From contig CAYPMO010000009.1 in assembly GCA_964412015.1 (NCBI GenBank), forward strand, positions 1 through 64,000: DNA of 64,000 nucleotides. The letters are read 5' to 3'. Both the position numbers and the translations under genes were made by a program. Below are positions 1 through 8,999 of the stretch, in pieces. The notes beneath the pieces were generated by a model. The model was given only the letters and a program-made list of their open reading frames with translations. It made no database searches and was not told the DNA's origin. This DNA is from SZUA-318 sp964412015. GTDB taxonomy: Bacteria > Gemmatimonadota > Gemmatimonadetes > Longimicrobiales > Gaopeijiaceae. The first letter of the stretch is position 1, and every line of letters begins with the position of its first letter.

Positions 1-285
1 GGACCCCATGCGTCTTCGCCAATCTACTGTCCAGAGAAATCGGGGGCGCTAAAGGACCTTCCACCGGGACTTCATGCTGTTTTGGGAACGGTTAGGGCCA
101 CCCAGGTGGACCCTGTGTTTATTATGGACAGCAGAACCTCTTGGTGTCGTGGAAGAAATCCACCGCGAAGTCGCTCGGGTACGTGCTCCTGGATACCTTC
201 GACGTCGAGTGAACTGGACGCCGTCAGGTGCTCTGTCGCCCGATGGCCGGCCTTGACTCTGCAGTTGGCACGTTGTCGACTGTGA
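1..285. other. non-coding remnant beyond the broken transposase
   Basis: None of the six frames in this edge segment gives a recognisable product. Short open stretches exist, but they look like shadows. The segment replaces the expected 3' third of the IS30 transposase and is somewhat less GC-biased than the rest of the window. It could be scar DNA from a deletion or from another insertion. Confidence 0.4.
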
Positions 286-970
286 CCGTGCGGACCGGTC
301 GGTCGGTCTTCTTGATGAGCGAGATGGCACAGCGACCGGTGTCCGTGGCGTTGCGGGCGGTGAGCTTGCCGATCATGACGTAGCCGGTCTTGCGGTCGAC
401 GAGGGTGAGAATGGAATGCTGATCCCTGCTCCCGACGACGGTGTCGCCCTCGAGGTGGCCAACGCGGCTCCTGTTTTCGGCCCCAGGGGGGCGTTCGGAG
501 ATGTGACGCTTGCCGGAAAGGCGCCCGCGGCTGGCGTAGCTCCGATAGCGCTTCCAGCGCTTCTTCTGAGCTCGGCGGAGGGCCAGGAAGAGCGTGCCGC
601 CGTTCCGCCAATCGGCCCAGATGTGACGGCAGATGGTCTCGTGGCTGATGCGGAGGGTGCCGGTGCGTCGGAAACGCCCGGCGATCTGTTCCGGGCTCCA
701 GTGCTCCTTAAGGCGGTCCACGACCAGGCCCCAGTCCTGGGGGGTGAAGCGATGGTTGCGGCGGGAGCGGGTCCGTCTCCAGCGGGCGTAGTCATCGGCG
801 TTAGCAGGACGATAGGCCCCATCGGCGTCGCCGTTGCGCAGGATCTCCCGGGTCACGGTGCTTCGATCGCGGTGCAGCGTTCGAGCAATCGCAGCCGGGC
901 AGAGTCCCTGTCTGCGCAGGGCCGAGAGTTCATATCGTTCCCCGGGGGTGAGCTGGCGGTACGTCCTCAT
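286..970 (-). pseudogene. IS30-family transposase, 3'-truncated
   Basis: The N-terminus carries the helix-turn-helix typical of IS30 transposases (YRQLTPGERYELSAL near residues 4-18, then RDRSTVTREILRN). It is followed by the integrase core, with first catalytic Asp in EGDTVVG and second in VTVDN. IS30 proteins normally continue past VDN(G) to the catalytic Glu, for a total of about 320-380 residues. Here the similarity stops at VDN (about position 286) and the frame ends after 248 residues, so the third acidic residue is missing. The reading frame runs on to 224 through unrelated sequence. No matching inverted repeat is visible between 1 and 285, so the distal end seems deleted or replaced. 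The copy is very probably inactive. Confidence 0.85.
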
Positions 971-1048
971 GAGTCCCTCCCTGTTCTTGGCCGTTCAGGA
1001 AGGTGATGAGGTCGCCAGTTCACCCCTATTTGTCTAGCACGCCGCTCC

Positions 1049-1075
1049 GCGCGGCCTGTTGCACTTAGTTTGTGA
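1049..1075. mobile_element. probable terminal end of the IS30-like element
   Basis: About 80-105 bp upstream of the transposase start lies cctgttgcacttagtttgtg, continuing as aattc. IS30-family ends often contain a TGTTGCACTT-like core beside the transposase start, so this is the likely outer terminus. No partner repeat is found at the other side within the window. The bases between 971 and 1048 are the short leader of the transposase. Confidence 0.5.
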
Positions 1076-1156
1076 ATTCGGGTTCCCGCGCCGAGACGCT
1101 GAGGCGCCGGGGACCGCGGCGGATATCTCGCGGACGGAGGGTGGGCGGCGCGGGCG

Positions 1157-1699
1157 TCAGACGCCGAAGCGCGGCAGATAGCGCGGCACGCGGTCCGCGT
1201 ATCCTCGGTACGCCTCGCCGAAACGCTCCTCGAGCTCGCGTTCCTCGAGCAGAACGACGGTGTGCAGTACGAGCAGGTAGACGGGCGCCGCGGCGTACAG
1301 GAACAGGTAGTTGGCCAGGAACGCGGAAGCGAGGTACCCGAGCATGGATGCCACGTAGCGCGGGTGGCGGACGCGCCCGTAGATCCCGTCGGTGAGGAGC
1401 GATGCCGGAGCACGGTCGCCGCGCAGCTCGGACACGCCGGCGAAGGTCGCCAGGCGCAGGTGCCTGGCTCGCACCTCGAGCGCCACGGCGGTCGCGTAGG
1501 CGAGCGCCGCGGGGGCCCACAGCACGGGGGCCGTGCCGAACTCGACCGCGAGGAGCGGCTTCCGCAGGCTGAAGAGGACCACGCCGCCGCCCACCATGCC
1601 CGCGACGAGGATGGCATAGGTGGTCGTCAACCCCATCCGGCGCCAGAACGCGACGAACCGGTGCAGCGCGACCCAGAACAGCAGGATTGGGAACGACAC
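1157..1699 (-). CDS. isoprenylcysteine carboxyl methyltransferase-like membrane protein
   Basis: This small integral membrane protein has about five hydrophobic segments and the C-terminal signature of the ICMT/phospholipid-methyltransferase fold: GRVRHPRYVASML near residues 106-118, then ELEERFGEAYRGY near 155-167. These motifs form the S-adenosylmethionine site in the family; the bacterial substrates are mostly unknown. The GTG at 1699 is the first conventional start. However, the frame stays open upstream to the stop of the preceding gene, and codons there encode more hydrophobic residues (RYVFALLWL). A CTG start near 1738 would complete the first membrane segment. The gene directly follows the saccharopine-dehydrogenase-like gene on the same strand and is probably cotranscribed with it. 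Confidence 0.75.
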   Translation of the reverse strand: MSFPILLFWVALHRFVAFWRRMGLTTTYAILVAGMVGGGVVLFSLRKPLLAVEFGTAPVLWAPAALAYATAVALEVRARHLRLATFAGVSELRGDRAPASLLTDGIYGRVRHPRYVASMLGYLASAFLANYLFLYAAAPVYLLVLHTVVLLEERELEERFGEAYRGYADRVPRYLPRFGV

Positions 1700-1741
1700 C
1701 AGCCAGAGCAGCGCGAAGACGTAGCGGACCGTGTCCAGCGC

Positions 1742-2875
1742 TCAGCGTTCCTGGAGATGATGGAACACGTGTACCTCCCGGTCCTTCAGGTGCTTCATCA
1801 CCGCCTGGAAGCAATCCTCCCGCGCACCCACCTTCTCGGGCGGGGCGACGCCCGGCTCGTTCCACAACCCCGACGCCACGACGCCGACGAGCGCGGTGCA
1901 CATGTACCCGGTCGTGCGGGCCATGGACGAGGTCTCGGTATCGGGGTGGTAGTGGTCCAGGACGTTGAACACGTGCACGACCCGGTGCCCGTCCTTCATT
2001 CCCTCGATCTCCATGCGCATGACGGTCATGTCGGGCTCCCCCTCCTCGAACTGCCACTGGTCGAAGAGGAGGGCCGAGGTGACGTCCAGAGGGATCACCT
2101 GGCCTGACGCCGCCTGAATGGGCGTCTTCCCGAAGAAGCCCGCGTCACGAAGGATCCGCATGAGCTCGGCGTGGCCGGGGTAGCGGAGCGTCTTCTCGAT
2201 CATGTTCGGCGTCTTCGCGGTCCGGAGCAGCGAACGGAGGCCGTCCGTGACGAAGGCCTCCAGCGTGCCGACGCCGGGGAAGTGGATCAGCTCGACGTCG
2301 GAGAGAGCGGGAACGACCACCTCGAAGCCGTCGCGGCGGAAGCGCGCCGGTCGCGTATACTCCTCGAGCACGTCTGCGGGTGAGAACGGAGCCTTGTAAT
2401 CCCAGGGCCAGTTCCGCTCCACCGGCAACCCGCCCACCAGGCAACGGAAGGAATAGGTTTCGTCCAGCGCTTCCTCCATGCGGCCCAGGACCAGATTCGA
2501 GAGTCCGGGGGCGATGCCGCAATCCACCAGGCAGGGGACGCCGGCCTTCTCGGCCTTGGCGGACAGCGCCAAGGCGTCCTCGGGGAAGAACGAGATATCC
2601 ACGATGGGCTTGCCCGCCTCCAGCACGCGCTCGACGGTTCGGTAGCCCATGAAGCCCGGGACGGCGCCCACCACCAGGTCCGCGTCGGCGATCGCGCGGT
2701 CGACGTTGGCGGGCTCCGAGAGGTCGAGGCACATGCCGTCGGCGCCGTCCTCGAGCAAGCGCTCCACGGTCACGGGATCCACGTCCGCCACGGTGACGTG
2801 GATGTCGTCGGTCGCCGTCAGATCTCTCACGATGGCGGCGCCGACGCGGCCGCCTCCCAGCACGACGATGTTCAG
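1742..2875 (-). CDS. saccharopine dehydrogenase-family NAD(P)-dependent oxidoreductase
   Basis: The N-terminal Rossmann fold has the dinucleotide motif VVLGGGRVGAAIV. The C-terminal half matches the saccharopine dehydrogenase/lysine 6-dehydrogenase family, including CGIAPGLSNLVLGRM near residues 120-135. Such enzymes oxidise or reduce C-N bonds in lysine and related amino-acid metabolism; the substrate here is unknown. The start is decided by the ribosome site. AAGGAGG at 2880-2886 sits four bases before a CTG codon at 2875, giving N-I-V-V-L-G-G-G, which restores the whole first beta strand. The alternative GTG at 2863 is too far from the Shine-Dalgarno and would cut the strand. The ICMT-like gene follows immediately. 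Confidence 0.85.
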   Translation of the reverse strand: MNIVVLGGGRVGAAIVRDLTATDDIHVTVADVDPVTVERLLEDGADGMCLDLSEPANVDRAIADADLVVGAVPGFMGYRTVERVLEAGKPIVDISFFPEDALALSAKAEKAGVPCLVDCGIAPGLSNLVLGRMEEALDETYSFRCLVGGLPVERNWPWDYKAPFSPADVLEEYTRPARFRRDGFEVVVPALSDVELIHFPGVGTLEAFVTDGLRSLLRTAKTPNMIEKTLRYPGHAELMRILRDAGFFGKTPIQAASGQVIPLDVTSALLFDQWQFEEGEPDMTVMRMEIEGMKDGHRVVHVFNVLDHYHPDTETSSMARTTGYMCTALVGVVASGLWNEPGVAPPEKVGAREDCFQAVMKHLKDREVHVFHHLQER

Positions 2876-3021
2876 GGGGCCTCCTTTGCCGAGTGCTCGG
2901 ATCTCGACGCGGAATCAGTCAAACACGAGCGCTGTGTGCAAGGGGCGCCCCCTCCCACGTCATCCATGGTGAGCATCGGAGCCGCCGCTCCCGAGGCCGG
3001 CGGCCGGAACCTGGAGGAACC

Positions 3022-5334
3022 ATGAGACGTGGACGAGCGGTGGCGTTGGCGTTGGCTTTTCTGGCGTTCGTACCGGTCGCCGGGGCGAGCCAGGGCTGGA
3101 TCGAGCCGGGGCCCGGCGCGATCGGATTCCAGGTGGACAAGGTCCGGAGCGAGGTGCGTGTCCGTCTCGAGGGACGGGTCGCTCACGTGGAGGTGACCGA
3201 GTGGTTCCGTAACTGCGGCGCGCGGGTCGCCGAGGGACACTATCTGTATCCTCTCCCGGGCGAGGCGGTCTTCCAGGGCTTCTCGCTCTTCCAGGGTGAT
3301 GCGGAGCTCCGCGGCGAGATCATGGACGCGGCGCGGGCCCGCGCGATCTACGAGGAGATCGTGCGCAGGCGGGCCGACCCGGCCCTCATCGAGCTGGCGG
3401 GACACGGGCTCCTGAGGGCCCGGGTCTTCCCGATCGAGGCCGGGGCCGAGCGGAAGGTGACGTTGCGCTATACGCAGGTTCTGACCAGAACCGGGAACGC
3501 GCTCCAGCTCCAGTACGCCGGGGGTGTGCGGAGTGCCGCCGCTCGGTCCGTGTGGGTCCCGCGAGGGCGGGGGGACGGGGGCATGCCTGTGCTCCCGGAG
3601 GGATCGTCCGCGACAGCCACCGACGCGGTGCGCACGCTCTTCGAGGTGGTGGCGGAGGACGGCGAGACCTATCTGGACCCCTTCTCCCCCACACACGCGC
3701 TCGACGTGCGGCGCGACGGCGGCCGCATGACCGTGCGCGTCGAGGACGAGCTGTCGGGCCGGCTGGCGGTCTTCTTCCCCCTCGCGGGTGATGCGGTGGG
3801 CGTGGTCCTTGCCGCGCACCACCCGATCGGGGAAGACGGCTACTTCATGCTGACGCTCGCTCCCGGCCGGAACACCGGACCCGCCGAGCCCCGGGACGTG
3901 ACCGTGGTGCTGGACGTCTCCGGGTCCATGTCGGGAGAGAAGATCGAGCAAGCGAAGTCCGCGCTGCGCGGCCTCCTCGGAACGCTCTCGTCCCAAGACC
4001 GCTTCCGGCTGGTGGCGTTCTCGAACTCCGTCCGCCCGCAAGCCGAGGGATGGACCGCGGTGCGGGGCGCCGGCCTCGCGCGGGCGCGGGAATGGGTGGA
4101 CGCGCTGGTGGCGGACGGCGGCACGAACATCGGGGGCGCGCTCGACGAAGCGTTCGGTCTGGAGAGCCCTGTGGGGCGGCTTCCGGTCGTGATCTTCCTC
4201 ACGGACGGATTGCCCACGGTCGGCGAGCAGTCCCCCGAGCGTCTCGCGGACCGGGCGGAGGCGCGCACCGGCCGCTCCCGGGTCTTCGCGTTCGGCGTGG
4301 GCCATGACGTGAACACCCACCTGCTGGACCGGTTGAGCGAAGCGGGGAGGGGAAGCACCGAGTACGTCGAGCCCGGCGAGGACGTCGAGCGGGCGATCGG
4401 TGTCCTTGCGGCCAAGGTGCGGCATCCGGTCCTCACCGACCTGGAGCTCGGCGACGCGCCGGTTCGACTGAGCGAGATCTACCCGGTGCGCATTCCCGAT
4501 GTGTTCGCGGGCGACGAGCTGGTCCTGTTCGGGCGCTACCGGGGCGAGGGGACGGGTCGGCTGAGCCTCCGCGGGACACGCGCGGGCCGCGTCGAGACGT
4601 TCGCGACCGCGGCTGCGTTTCCGCGCTCGTCCGACGACAACGCGTACATCCCCAGGCTCTGGGCGTCGCGGAAGCTCGGCCACCTCGCGCGCCGGATCTG
4701 GACCGAGGGCGAGACGCCCGGACTCGTGGAGGAGATCCGCGCGCTCGCGCTGCGCCATGGCCTTCCGAGTCCCTACACGTCGTACCTCGTGCAGGAGCCC
4801 GACCTGGTGTCGGGCCGTCCGCATCCGTGGGTGCTACCCGCGAAGGCAGGCGCGGCCGACGCCACCGGGGCCGTGGGCGGATTCCAGGCCATCGTCGTGC
4901 CCACGGCCCCGGCCGCCGCGTCGGGGGAGGCCGCGGTGCGCCTCGCCGCCGACGCTCGCCGGATGCGGGAGGTGGCCTCCGAGGATGCCCTGGCCGAGGC
5001 GGATGCGCAGGCGGCTGCCCGGCTGGCGGGAGGGGCGGGAAGCGCGGTCCGGCTCGTGGCCGGACGCATCTTCCGGGAGGACCAAGGGGTATGGAAGGAC
5101 GCGGCCCACCCCGCGGACCGGGAGCCGTTGCGGGTCAAGGCATACAGCCCGGCATACTTCCGCCTGCTCGAGGCCCTGCCGGAGCTTCGACGGATCGTCC
5201 GCGAGCTGGGCACGGCCCTCGTGGCCGGAGGAACCGTGAGCATCCTCGTCGGTGACGAGGGCGCGGAGGCCCTCACCGAGGCGAAGGTGAACGAGATCGT
5301 GAGCGATTTCCGGCGGGCCGTTCCGAGGCCGTGA
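3022..5334 (+). CDS. exported VIT and VWA domain protein
   Basis: The protein of about 770 residues starts with a signal peptide (AVALALAFLAFVPVAGAS). A VIT domain spans about 30-160. A von Willebrand factor A domain spans about 290-470, with the intact metal-ion-dependent adhesion motif DVSGS at 298-302. This architecture is that of inter-alpha-trypsin-inhibitor heavy-chain-like proteins, which bind protein ligands through the metal site. The start at 3022 follows GGAGG at 3013-3017; longer in-frame starts would remove the signal peptide. The last bases overlap the GTG start of an ECF sigma factor (GTGA), so the two are translationally coupled. An Ala-rich segment at about 610-690 separates the VWA part from a C-terminal region. 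Confidence 0.9.
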   Translation: MRRGRAVALALAFLAFVPVAGASQGWIEPGPGAIGFQVDKVRSEVRVRLEGRVAHVEVTEWFRNCGARVAEGHYLYPLPGEAVFQGFSLFQGDAELRGEIMDAARARAIYEEIVRRRADPALIELAGHGLLRARVFPIEAGAERKVTLRYTQVLTRTGNALQLQYAGGVRSAAARSVWVPRGRGDGGMPVLPEGSSATATDAVRTLFEVVAEDGETYLDPFSPTHALDVRRDGGRMTVRVEDELSGRLAVFFPLAGDAVGVVLAAHHPIGEDGYFMLTLAPGRNTGPAEPRDVTVVLDVSGSMSGEKIEQAKSALRGLLGTLSSQDRFRLVAFSNSVRPQAEGWTAVRGAGLARAREWVDALVADGGTNIGGALDEAFGLESPVGRLPVVIFLTDGLPTVGEQSPERLADRAEARTGRSRVFAFGVGHDVNTHLLDRLSEAGRGSTEYVEPGEDVERAIGVLAAKVRHPVLTDLELGDAPVRLSEIYPVRIPDVFAGDELVLFGRYRGEGTGRLSLRGTRAGRVETFATAAAFPRSSDDNAYIPRLWASRKLGHLARRIWTEGETPGLVEEIRALALRHGLPSPYTSYLVQEPDLVSGRPHPWVLPAKAGAADATGAVGGFQAIVVPTAPAAASGEAAVRLAADARRMREVASEDALAEADAQAAARLAGGAGSAVRLVAGRIFREDQGVWKDAAHPADREPLRVKAYSPAYFRLLEALPELRRIVRELGTALVAGGTVSILVGDEGAEALTEAKVNEIVSDFRRAVPRP

Positions 5335-5840
5335 GCACCGACTGGAACGACCTGTACCGGTCGGTCTTCCCGGACCTGGTCCGGTTCCTCCATCGGAAGG
5401 TGTGGGATCCGGAACGGGCCCGGGACCTGGCCCAGGAGGCGTTCGTGCGTGCGCTGGAGCACGAGCCGAGGAAGCCGCGCCCGTGGCTGTTCCAGGTGGC
5501 GGCCAACCTCGCGCGGGACGAGGCGCGCACGGTGGTGCGCCGGAGGCGCCACCTGGTCCTCTTGAAGAGCGAAGCGGAGGTCGCGCAAGAGACGGCGCCG
5601 GACCCTTCCGAGGAGTCGGCACGGCGGGAGCGAGAGCACCTCGTGAAGGAGGCGTTGGCCGAGCTGGGGGAGCGTGACCGGGAGGCGCTGCTGCTCTGGG
5701 ACGCCGGCCTCGACTATCCCGAGATCGCCCGGCAGACCGGCTTGGCCGTCGCGTCGGTGGGAACCACGCTGGCGCGCGCGCGGCGGCGTCTGGCCGAGAT
5801 CTACCGAGAGAAGGAGCACCGTGATGTGGCACGTGGATGA
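5331..5840 (+). CDS. ECF-type RNA polymerase sigma factor
   Basis: This is a 169-residue sigma-70-family protein with only regions 2 and 4. Region 2 lies about 5-70 (VRFLHRK, then RARDLAQEAFVRAL). Region 4 lies about 105-160 with the helix-turn-helix DYPEIARQTGLAVASVGTTL. It should direct RNA polymerase to a small regulon when released from its anti-sigma. The GTG start at 5331 overlaps the stop of the VIT/VWA gene by four bases, and the 3' end overlaps the downstream zinc-finger anti-sigma gene. The three genes probably form one unit. Confidence 0.9.
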   Translation: MSTDWNDLYRSVFPDLVRFLHRKVWDPERARDLAQEAFVRALEHEPRKPRPWLFQVAANLARDEARTVVRRRRHLVLLKSEAEVAQETAPDPSEESARREREHLVKEALAELGERDREALLLWDAGLDYPEIARQTGLAVASVGTTLARARRRLAEIYREKEHRDVARG

Positions 5841-6942
5841 CGGCAGCCTTCACGCATACCTGGACGGCGCGCTCGACGCGCTGCCCTCGTCCGAGGCGGC
5901 GCGAATCCGGGAGCACCTGGCGTCGTGCGAGACCTGCGCCCGCCGGCTCGAGGAGGAGCGCGCGCTCCGGGCGGAAGCCCACGCGATTCTCGCGGGGGCC
6001 GATCCGGGAACCGGCGAGGTTCCTCTGCTGGAGGAGCTGCGCGCGCGTGCGTCCGCGCGCGTGCGTCCGCGCGCGGCGATGCGCCTGCGCAACCTGACGT
6101 GGGCGGCTTCGATCGTCCTGGCCGTGGGGGCGGGATGGATGCTCCGCGGCAGCCGATCCTGGCGGTTCTCCGAGGCGCTCGAGCCCGTCGCCGCGCCTGC
6201 GGTGCCCGCGAGTGTGGAACGCGCGGGGGGGCCGGAAGCGAAGGAGGAGCGGCCGGCGGAACCGCAGCGGGCGGAAGCGCAGAGAGAGGATCCGCAGCCG
6301 GTGGGCGCCGTCGCGACGGAGGCGGTTCCGGCGGAGAGTCCCGCCGTGCGGCGGAGCCCCGCCCAGGCGGATGCCGCGCCGGAGCGAATCGCGCCGCCGC
6401 CCGCCTTCGTTCGAGAGGCCGTGTCCCCCCAGGACACGCTCCGCCGCACGCTGGAGGCGGGCCGCTCGGTGGTGGCCGCCGTGCTGGCGGACTCGGCCGT
6501 GCGCGCCGAGGTTTCGCCGATCGCGCCCGCCGCGGCCCGGGAGGCGTTCGACACGGTCGTCGTCCCCGCGCCCTTCCGCACGATTCCGAGCCCGGCGAAG
6601 GCGGCCGCGGATGTCGCGGCGCCGGCGCCGTCGTTCTTCGTGACCGGCGCGGAGCCGACGCTGTCCTTCCGACCGGTGCCCGGAGTACGTGTCCTGGCCG
6701 TGACGGATGCGGAGGCGGGCTTTCCCGACGGCTCGGTGCGGGTGCTGCGGCTGATCGACGGGGACACGCTCGAGACCGTACACCTGCCCGAGGGAGCGGC
6801 GCGTCCCGACCTGGACGATGTCCTGCCCGACGGGAGGACTCAGATCGTCGTGGACCACGCCGGGCACTGGATCGTCGGCCGGGCGCGCGTGGGGCGGGAG
6901 GCGCTCGAGGTCCTGCTGGCCCGGATCGATCCGGGACAATGA
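5824..6942 (+). CDS. membrane-anchored zf-HC2 anti-sigma factor
   Basis: The N-terminus is an anti-sigma zinc finger (EHLASCETCARRL, His-x3-Cys-x2-Cys). One transmembrane helix follows at about 96-112 (AASIVLAVGAGWML), then a long Ala/Pro/Glu-rich linker and a C-terminal extracytoplasmic domain of about 110 residues that I do not recognise. It probably sequesters the sigma factor encoded just upstream, with which it overlaps by 17 bases. AAGGAG at 5813-5818 favours the ATG at 5824 over the GTG at 5821. A 14-bp GC-rich tandem repeat lies inside the gene just before the membrane helix. Confidence 0.87.
   Translation: MWHVDDGSLHAYLDGALDALPSSEAARIREHLASCETCARRLEEERALRAEAHAILAGADPGTGEVPLLEELRARASARVRPRAAMRLRNLTWAASIVLAVGAGWMLRGSRSWRFSEALEPVAAPAVPASVERAGGPEAKEERPAEPQRAEAQREDPQPVGAVATEAVPAESPAVRRSPAQADAAPERIAPPPAFVREAVSPQDTLRRTLEAGRSVVAAVLADSAVRAEVSPIAPAAAREAFDTVVVPAPFRTIPSPAKAAADVAAPAPSFFVTGAEPTLSFRPVPGVRVLAVTDAEAGFPDGSVRVLRLIDGDTLETVHLPEGAARPDLDDVLPDGRTQIVVDHAGHWIVGRARVGREALEVLLARIDPGQ
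6041..6075. repeat. 14-bp tandem repeat inside the anti-sigma gene
   Basis: The unit GCGCGCGTGCGTCC occurs at 6041-6054 and again at 6055-6068, with a half copy to 6075. It encodes the Arg/Ala-rich stretch just before the membrane helix. Because 14 is not a multiple of three, gain or loss of one unit would shift the reading frame. Confidence 0.85.
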
Positions 6943-7048
6943 TCCGGCCCGACCCTGGTGCGGAGCGAACGCACCGGCCAGACTTCCGGCTCGCGCGCCC
7001 CGCCGCGATTCTCGTGCGGGAACCCGTTCTCTCCACGCTCCCACGCTC

Positions 7049-8569
7049 ATGAAGACCAGCATCCTCGCCGCCGCCCTCGTCCTCCTCGGATCCGCCGCCG
7101 CCACCGCCCAGTCTCCCGAGGTCGCGGCCGCGGCCGCGACGATCAACGAGAGCGACTATGCCTGGCGGATCGGTGTCATCGCCCACGATTCCATGCAGGG
7201 GCGCAACACACCGAGCCCCGGCCTGGACACGACGGCGGAGTGGATCGCCTCGGAGTTCCGTCGCTTCGGCCTCGAGGGCGGCGCGGAGGGCGGAGCGTTC
7301 CTCCAGCGTTATCCGCTGGTCGAGATGGTCGTGGATCGCGACGCGTCCAGCCTGCGGGTCACGGGTGGTGCCACGCTGCGTTACGGCGTGGATGTGATCC
7401 CCATGCGCGGAGGCACCGACGCCGACGCGAGTGGCCCGCTCGTCGTCGTCTCGGGCGGGGTGGACGCGACCGACCTCGTGAAGGCCGACCTCGAGGGCAA
7501 ACACGTGGTGCTCCTGCCGCCGGCGGGAGCCACGGCGAGCCGGCGCTCGCTCTTCGGGCTCGTCGGGGCGGCGAGGACCGCGGGTGCCGCGTCGGTGCTG
7601 GTCTCGGCCAGCGACGATGAGCGGACGTGGGCCTCGAACGTGGCGGCGGCGTTCCGCCCCTCCGTCGGGCGGCCGGGCGAGGTGGGTGGAGGGATCGTCA
7701 CCGCGCCGGCCGTCTACGTCCGGGCCGCCGCGTTGGCTCCCATCCTCCGGGGGGCGGGGCTCTCCCCCGAGCGACTCGCGCGCGCGGGCCGTCTCGAGGT
7801 GACGGCCGTTCCGAGGGTGACGGCCACGCTCACCCACCGCGTGCGGATCGACTCCACGAGCGCTCCGAACGTGGTGGGGATCCTCGAGGGGAGCGACCGG
7901 GTCCTGAAAGACGAGTACGTCGTCTTCTCCGCGCACATGGACCACGTGGGAATGGGCGCTCCGGACCAGAACGGCGACTCGATCTTCAACGGCGCGGACG
8001 ACAACGCGTCGGGTACCGTCGCCGTCGTCGAGATCGCGGAGGCGATGGCCTCGATGCGCCCCGCGCCGCGCCGCTCGGTGATCTTCCTGCTCGTGAGCGG
8101 GGAGGAGAAGGGGCTCTGGGGAAGCGAGTACTACGTGGCGAACCCGTCGGTGCCCGTGCAGCGGATGGTCGCGGACTTCAACGCCGACATGGTGGGGAGG
8201 AACTGGCCCGACACGATCGTGGCGATCGGCAAGGAGCACTCCGATCTCGGCCGGACAATCAACCGGATCAACGAGCGCCACCCGGAGCTGGGCATGACGG
8301 CCATCGACGACATCTGGCCGGAGGAGCGCTTCTACTTCCGTTCGGACCATTACAGCTTCGCGCGAGAGGGGGTGCCCGTCCTCTTCTTCTTCAACGGGAC
8401 GCATCCCGACTACCACGGAGTGGACGACGAGCCGGACCGCATCGACTCGGAGAAGGCGGCCCGGATCTCGCAGCTCCTGTTCTACCTGGGCCTGGAGGTG
8501 GCCAACGCCGACGAGCGACCCAGGTGGAACCCCGAGAGCTACCGGCAGATCGTCTCGGACCCAGGCTGA
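7049..8569 (+). CDS. exported M28-family zinc metallopeptidase
   Basis: The protein of about 506 residues has a signal peptide (ILAAALVLLGSAAATAQ), a protease-associated insert at about 110-250 and an M28 catalytic domain at about 275-490. Zinc-ligand motifs are visible: the His of SAHMDHVG (His296), the Asp of NGADDNASG, the Glu pair of SGEEKG, the Asp of NADMVG and the His of SDHYSF. Family members are aminopeptidases or carboxypeptidases working outside the cytoplasm. The 106 bp upstream contain no gene, so it may have its own promoter. A GNRA-loop hairpin lies after the stop. Confidence 0.92.
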   Translation: MKTSILAAALVLLGSAAATAQSPEVAAAAATINESDYAWRIGVIAHDSMQGRNTPSPGLDTTAEWIASEFRRFGLEGGAEGGAFLQRYPLVEMVVDRDASSLRVTGGATLRYGVDVIPMRGGTDADASGPLVVVSGGVDATDLVKADLEGKHVVLLPPAGATASRRSLFGLVGAARTAGAASVLVSASDDERTWASNVAAAFRPSVGRPGEVGGGIVTAPAVYVRAAALAPILRGAGLSPERLARAGRLEVTAVPRVTATLTHRVRIDSTSAPNVVGILEGSDRVLKDEYVVFSAHMDHVGMGAPDQNGDSIFNGADDNASGTVAVVEIAEAMASMRPAPRRSVIFLLVSGEEKGLWGSEYYVANPSVPVQRMVADFNADMVGRNWPDTIVAIGKEHSDLGRTINRINERHPELGMTAIDDIWPEERFYFRSDHYSFAREGVPVLFFFNGTHPDYHGVDDEPDRIDSEKAARISQLLFYLGLEVANADERPRWNPESYRQIVSDPG

Positions 8570-8638
8570 GCGAGTACCGCTCGGGACGCTCCGGCGGGCG
8601 GAACGCGACGTCGGTGGCGTTTCGCCAGGACGCGGCCG

Positions 8639-8658
8639 CCGTCCCCGCGAGGGGACGG
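8639..8658. terminator. GNRA-loop hairpin between convergent genes
   Basis: CCGTCCCC and GGGGACGG pair perfectly (8 bp) around a GCGA tetraloop. It lies between the convergent M28 peptidase and STAS-like genes and could end transcription from either side. There is no U-tract. Confidence 0.5.
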
Positions 8659-8690
8659 GGGGTGACCCACGCGGAGGAGCCGCCCGCGGC

Positions 8691-8999
8691 TCAGTTCAGC
8701 CCTTCGTCGCCGCCTTCGGGGACCACGGCGAACAGGTGATCCAGGCCGAGGGCCCGCAAAAGGGTCCATGTCTCGTAGGAGATCTTGCTGACCCGCACCG
8801 TGCGGCCCGGGCCCGTCTGGAGACGAGCCGTCAGGACGAGCGCCAGGCCCGTAAGCCCGAGCTCGCGCCCGGCCGAGAAATCGAAGATCACGTCGGCCTT
8901 CCGAGTGGCCGCATCGCCGTTCGCCTCTTCCGCCTCCGACCGCGTCAGGAGCTTCGGGCGCGCCTGGCCGCGTCTCGCGTCCCTTCCGTTCGCTCCCAT
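8691..8999 (-). CDS. small STAS-like protein
   Basis: The 102-residue protein resembles STAS/anti-sigma-antagonist domains (SpoIIAA or MlaB type): VIFDFSAGRELGLTGLALVLTA near residues 37-58 corresponds to the beta-strand and helix around the usual phospho-serine site, and TLLRALGLDHLFAVV fits the last helix and strand. The N-terminal 35 residues are charged and probably disordered. A strong AGGAGG at 9005-9010, five bases before ATG 8999, supports it as a real gene. Function assignment is tentative. Confidence 0.6.
   Translation of the reverse strand: MGANGRDARRGQARPKLLTRSEAEEANGDAATRKADVIFDFSAGRELGLTGLALVLTARLQTGPGRTVRVSKISYETWTLLRALGLDHLFAVVPEGGDEGLN

Noticed and set aside
2872..4824. 650-residue open frame antisense to the VIT/VWA gene
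   Set aside because: It reads as the mirror of a strongly coded gene with biased Arg/His/Pro composition and no ribosome site.
5801..8416. 871-residue open frame antisense to the anti-sigma and M28 genes
   Set aside because: No recognisable domain, low-complexity Arg/Pro content, and both sense genes are well supported.
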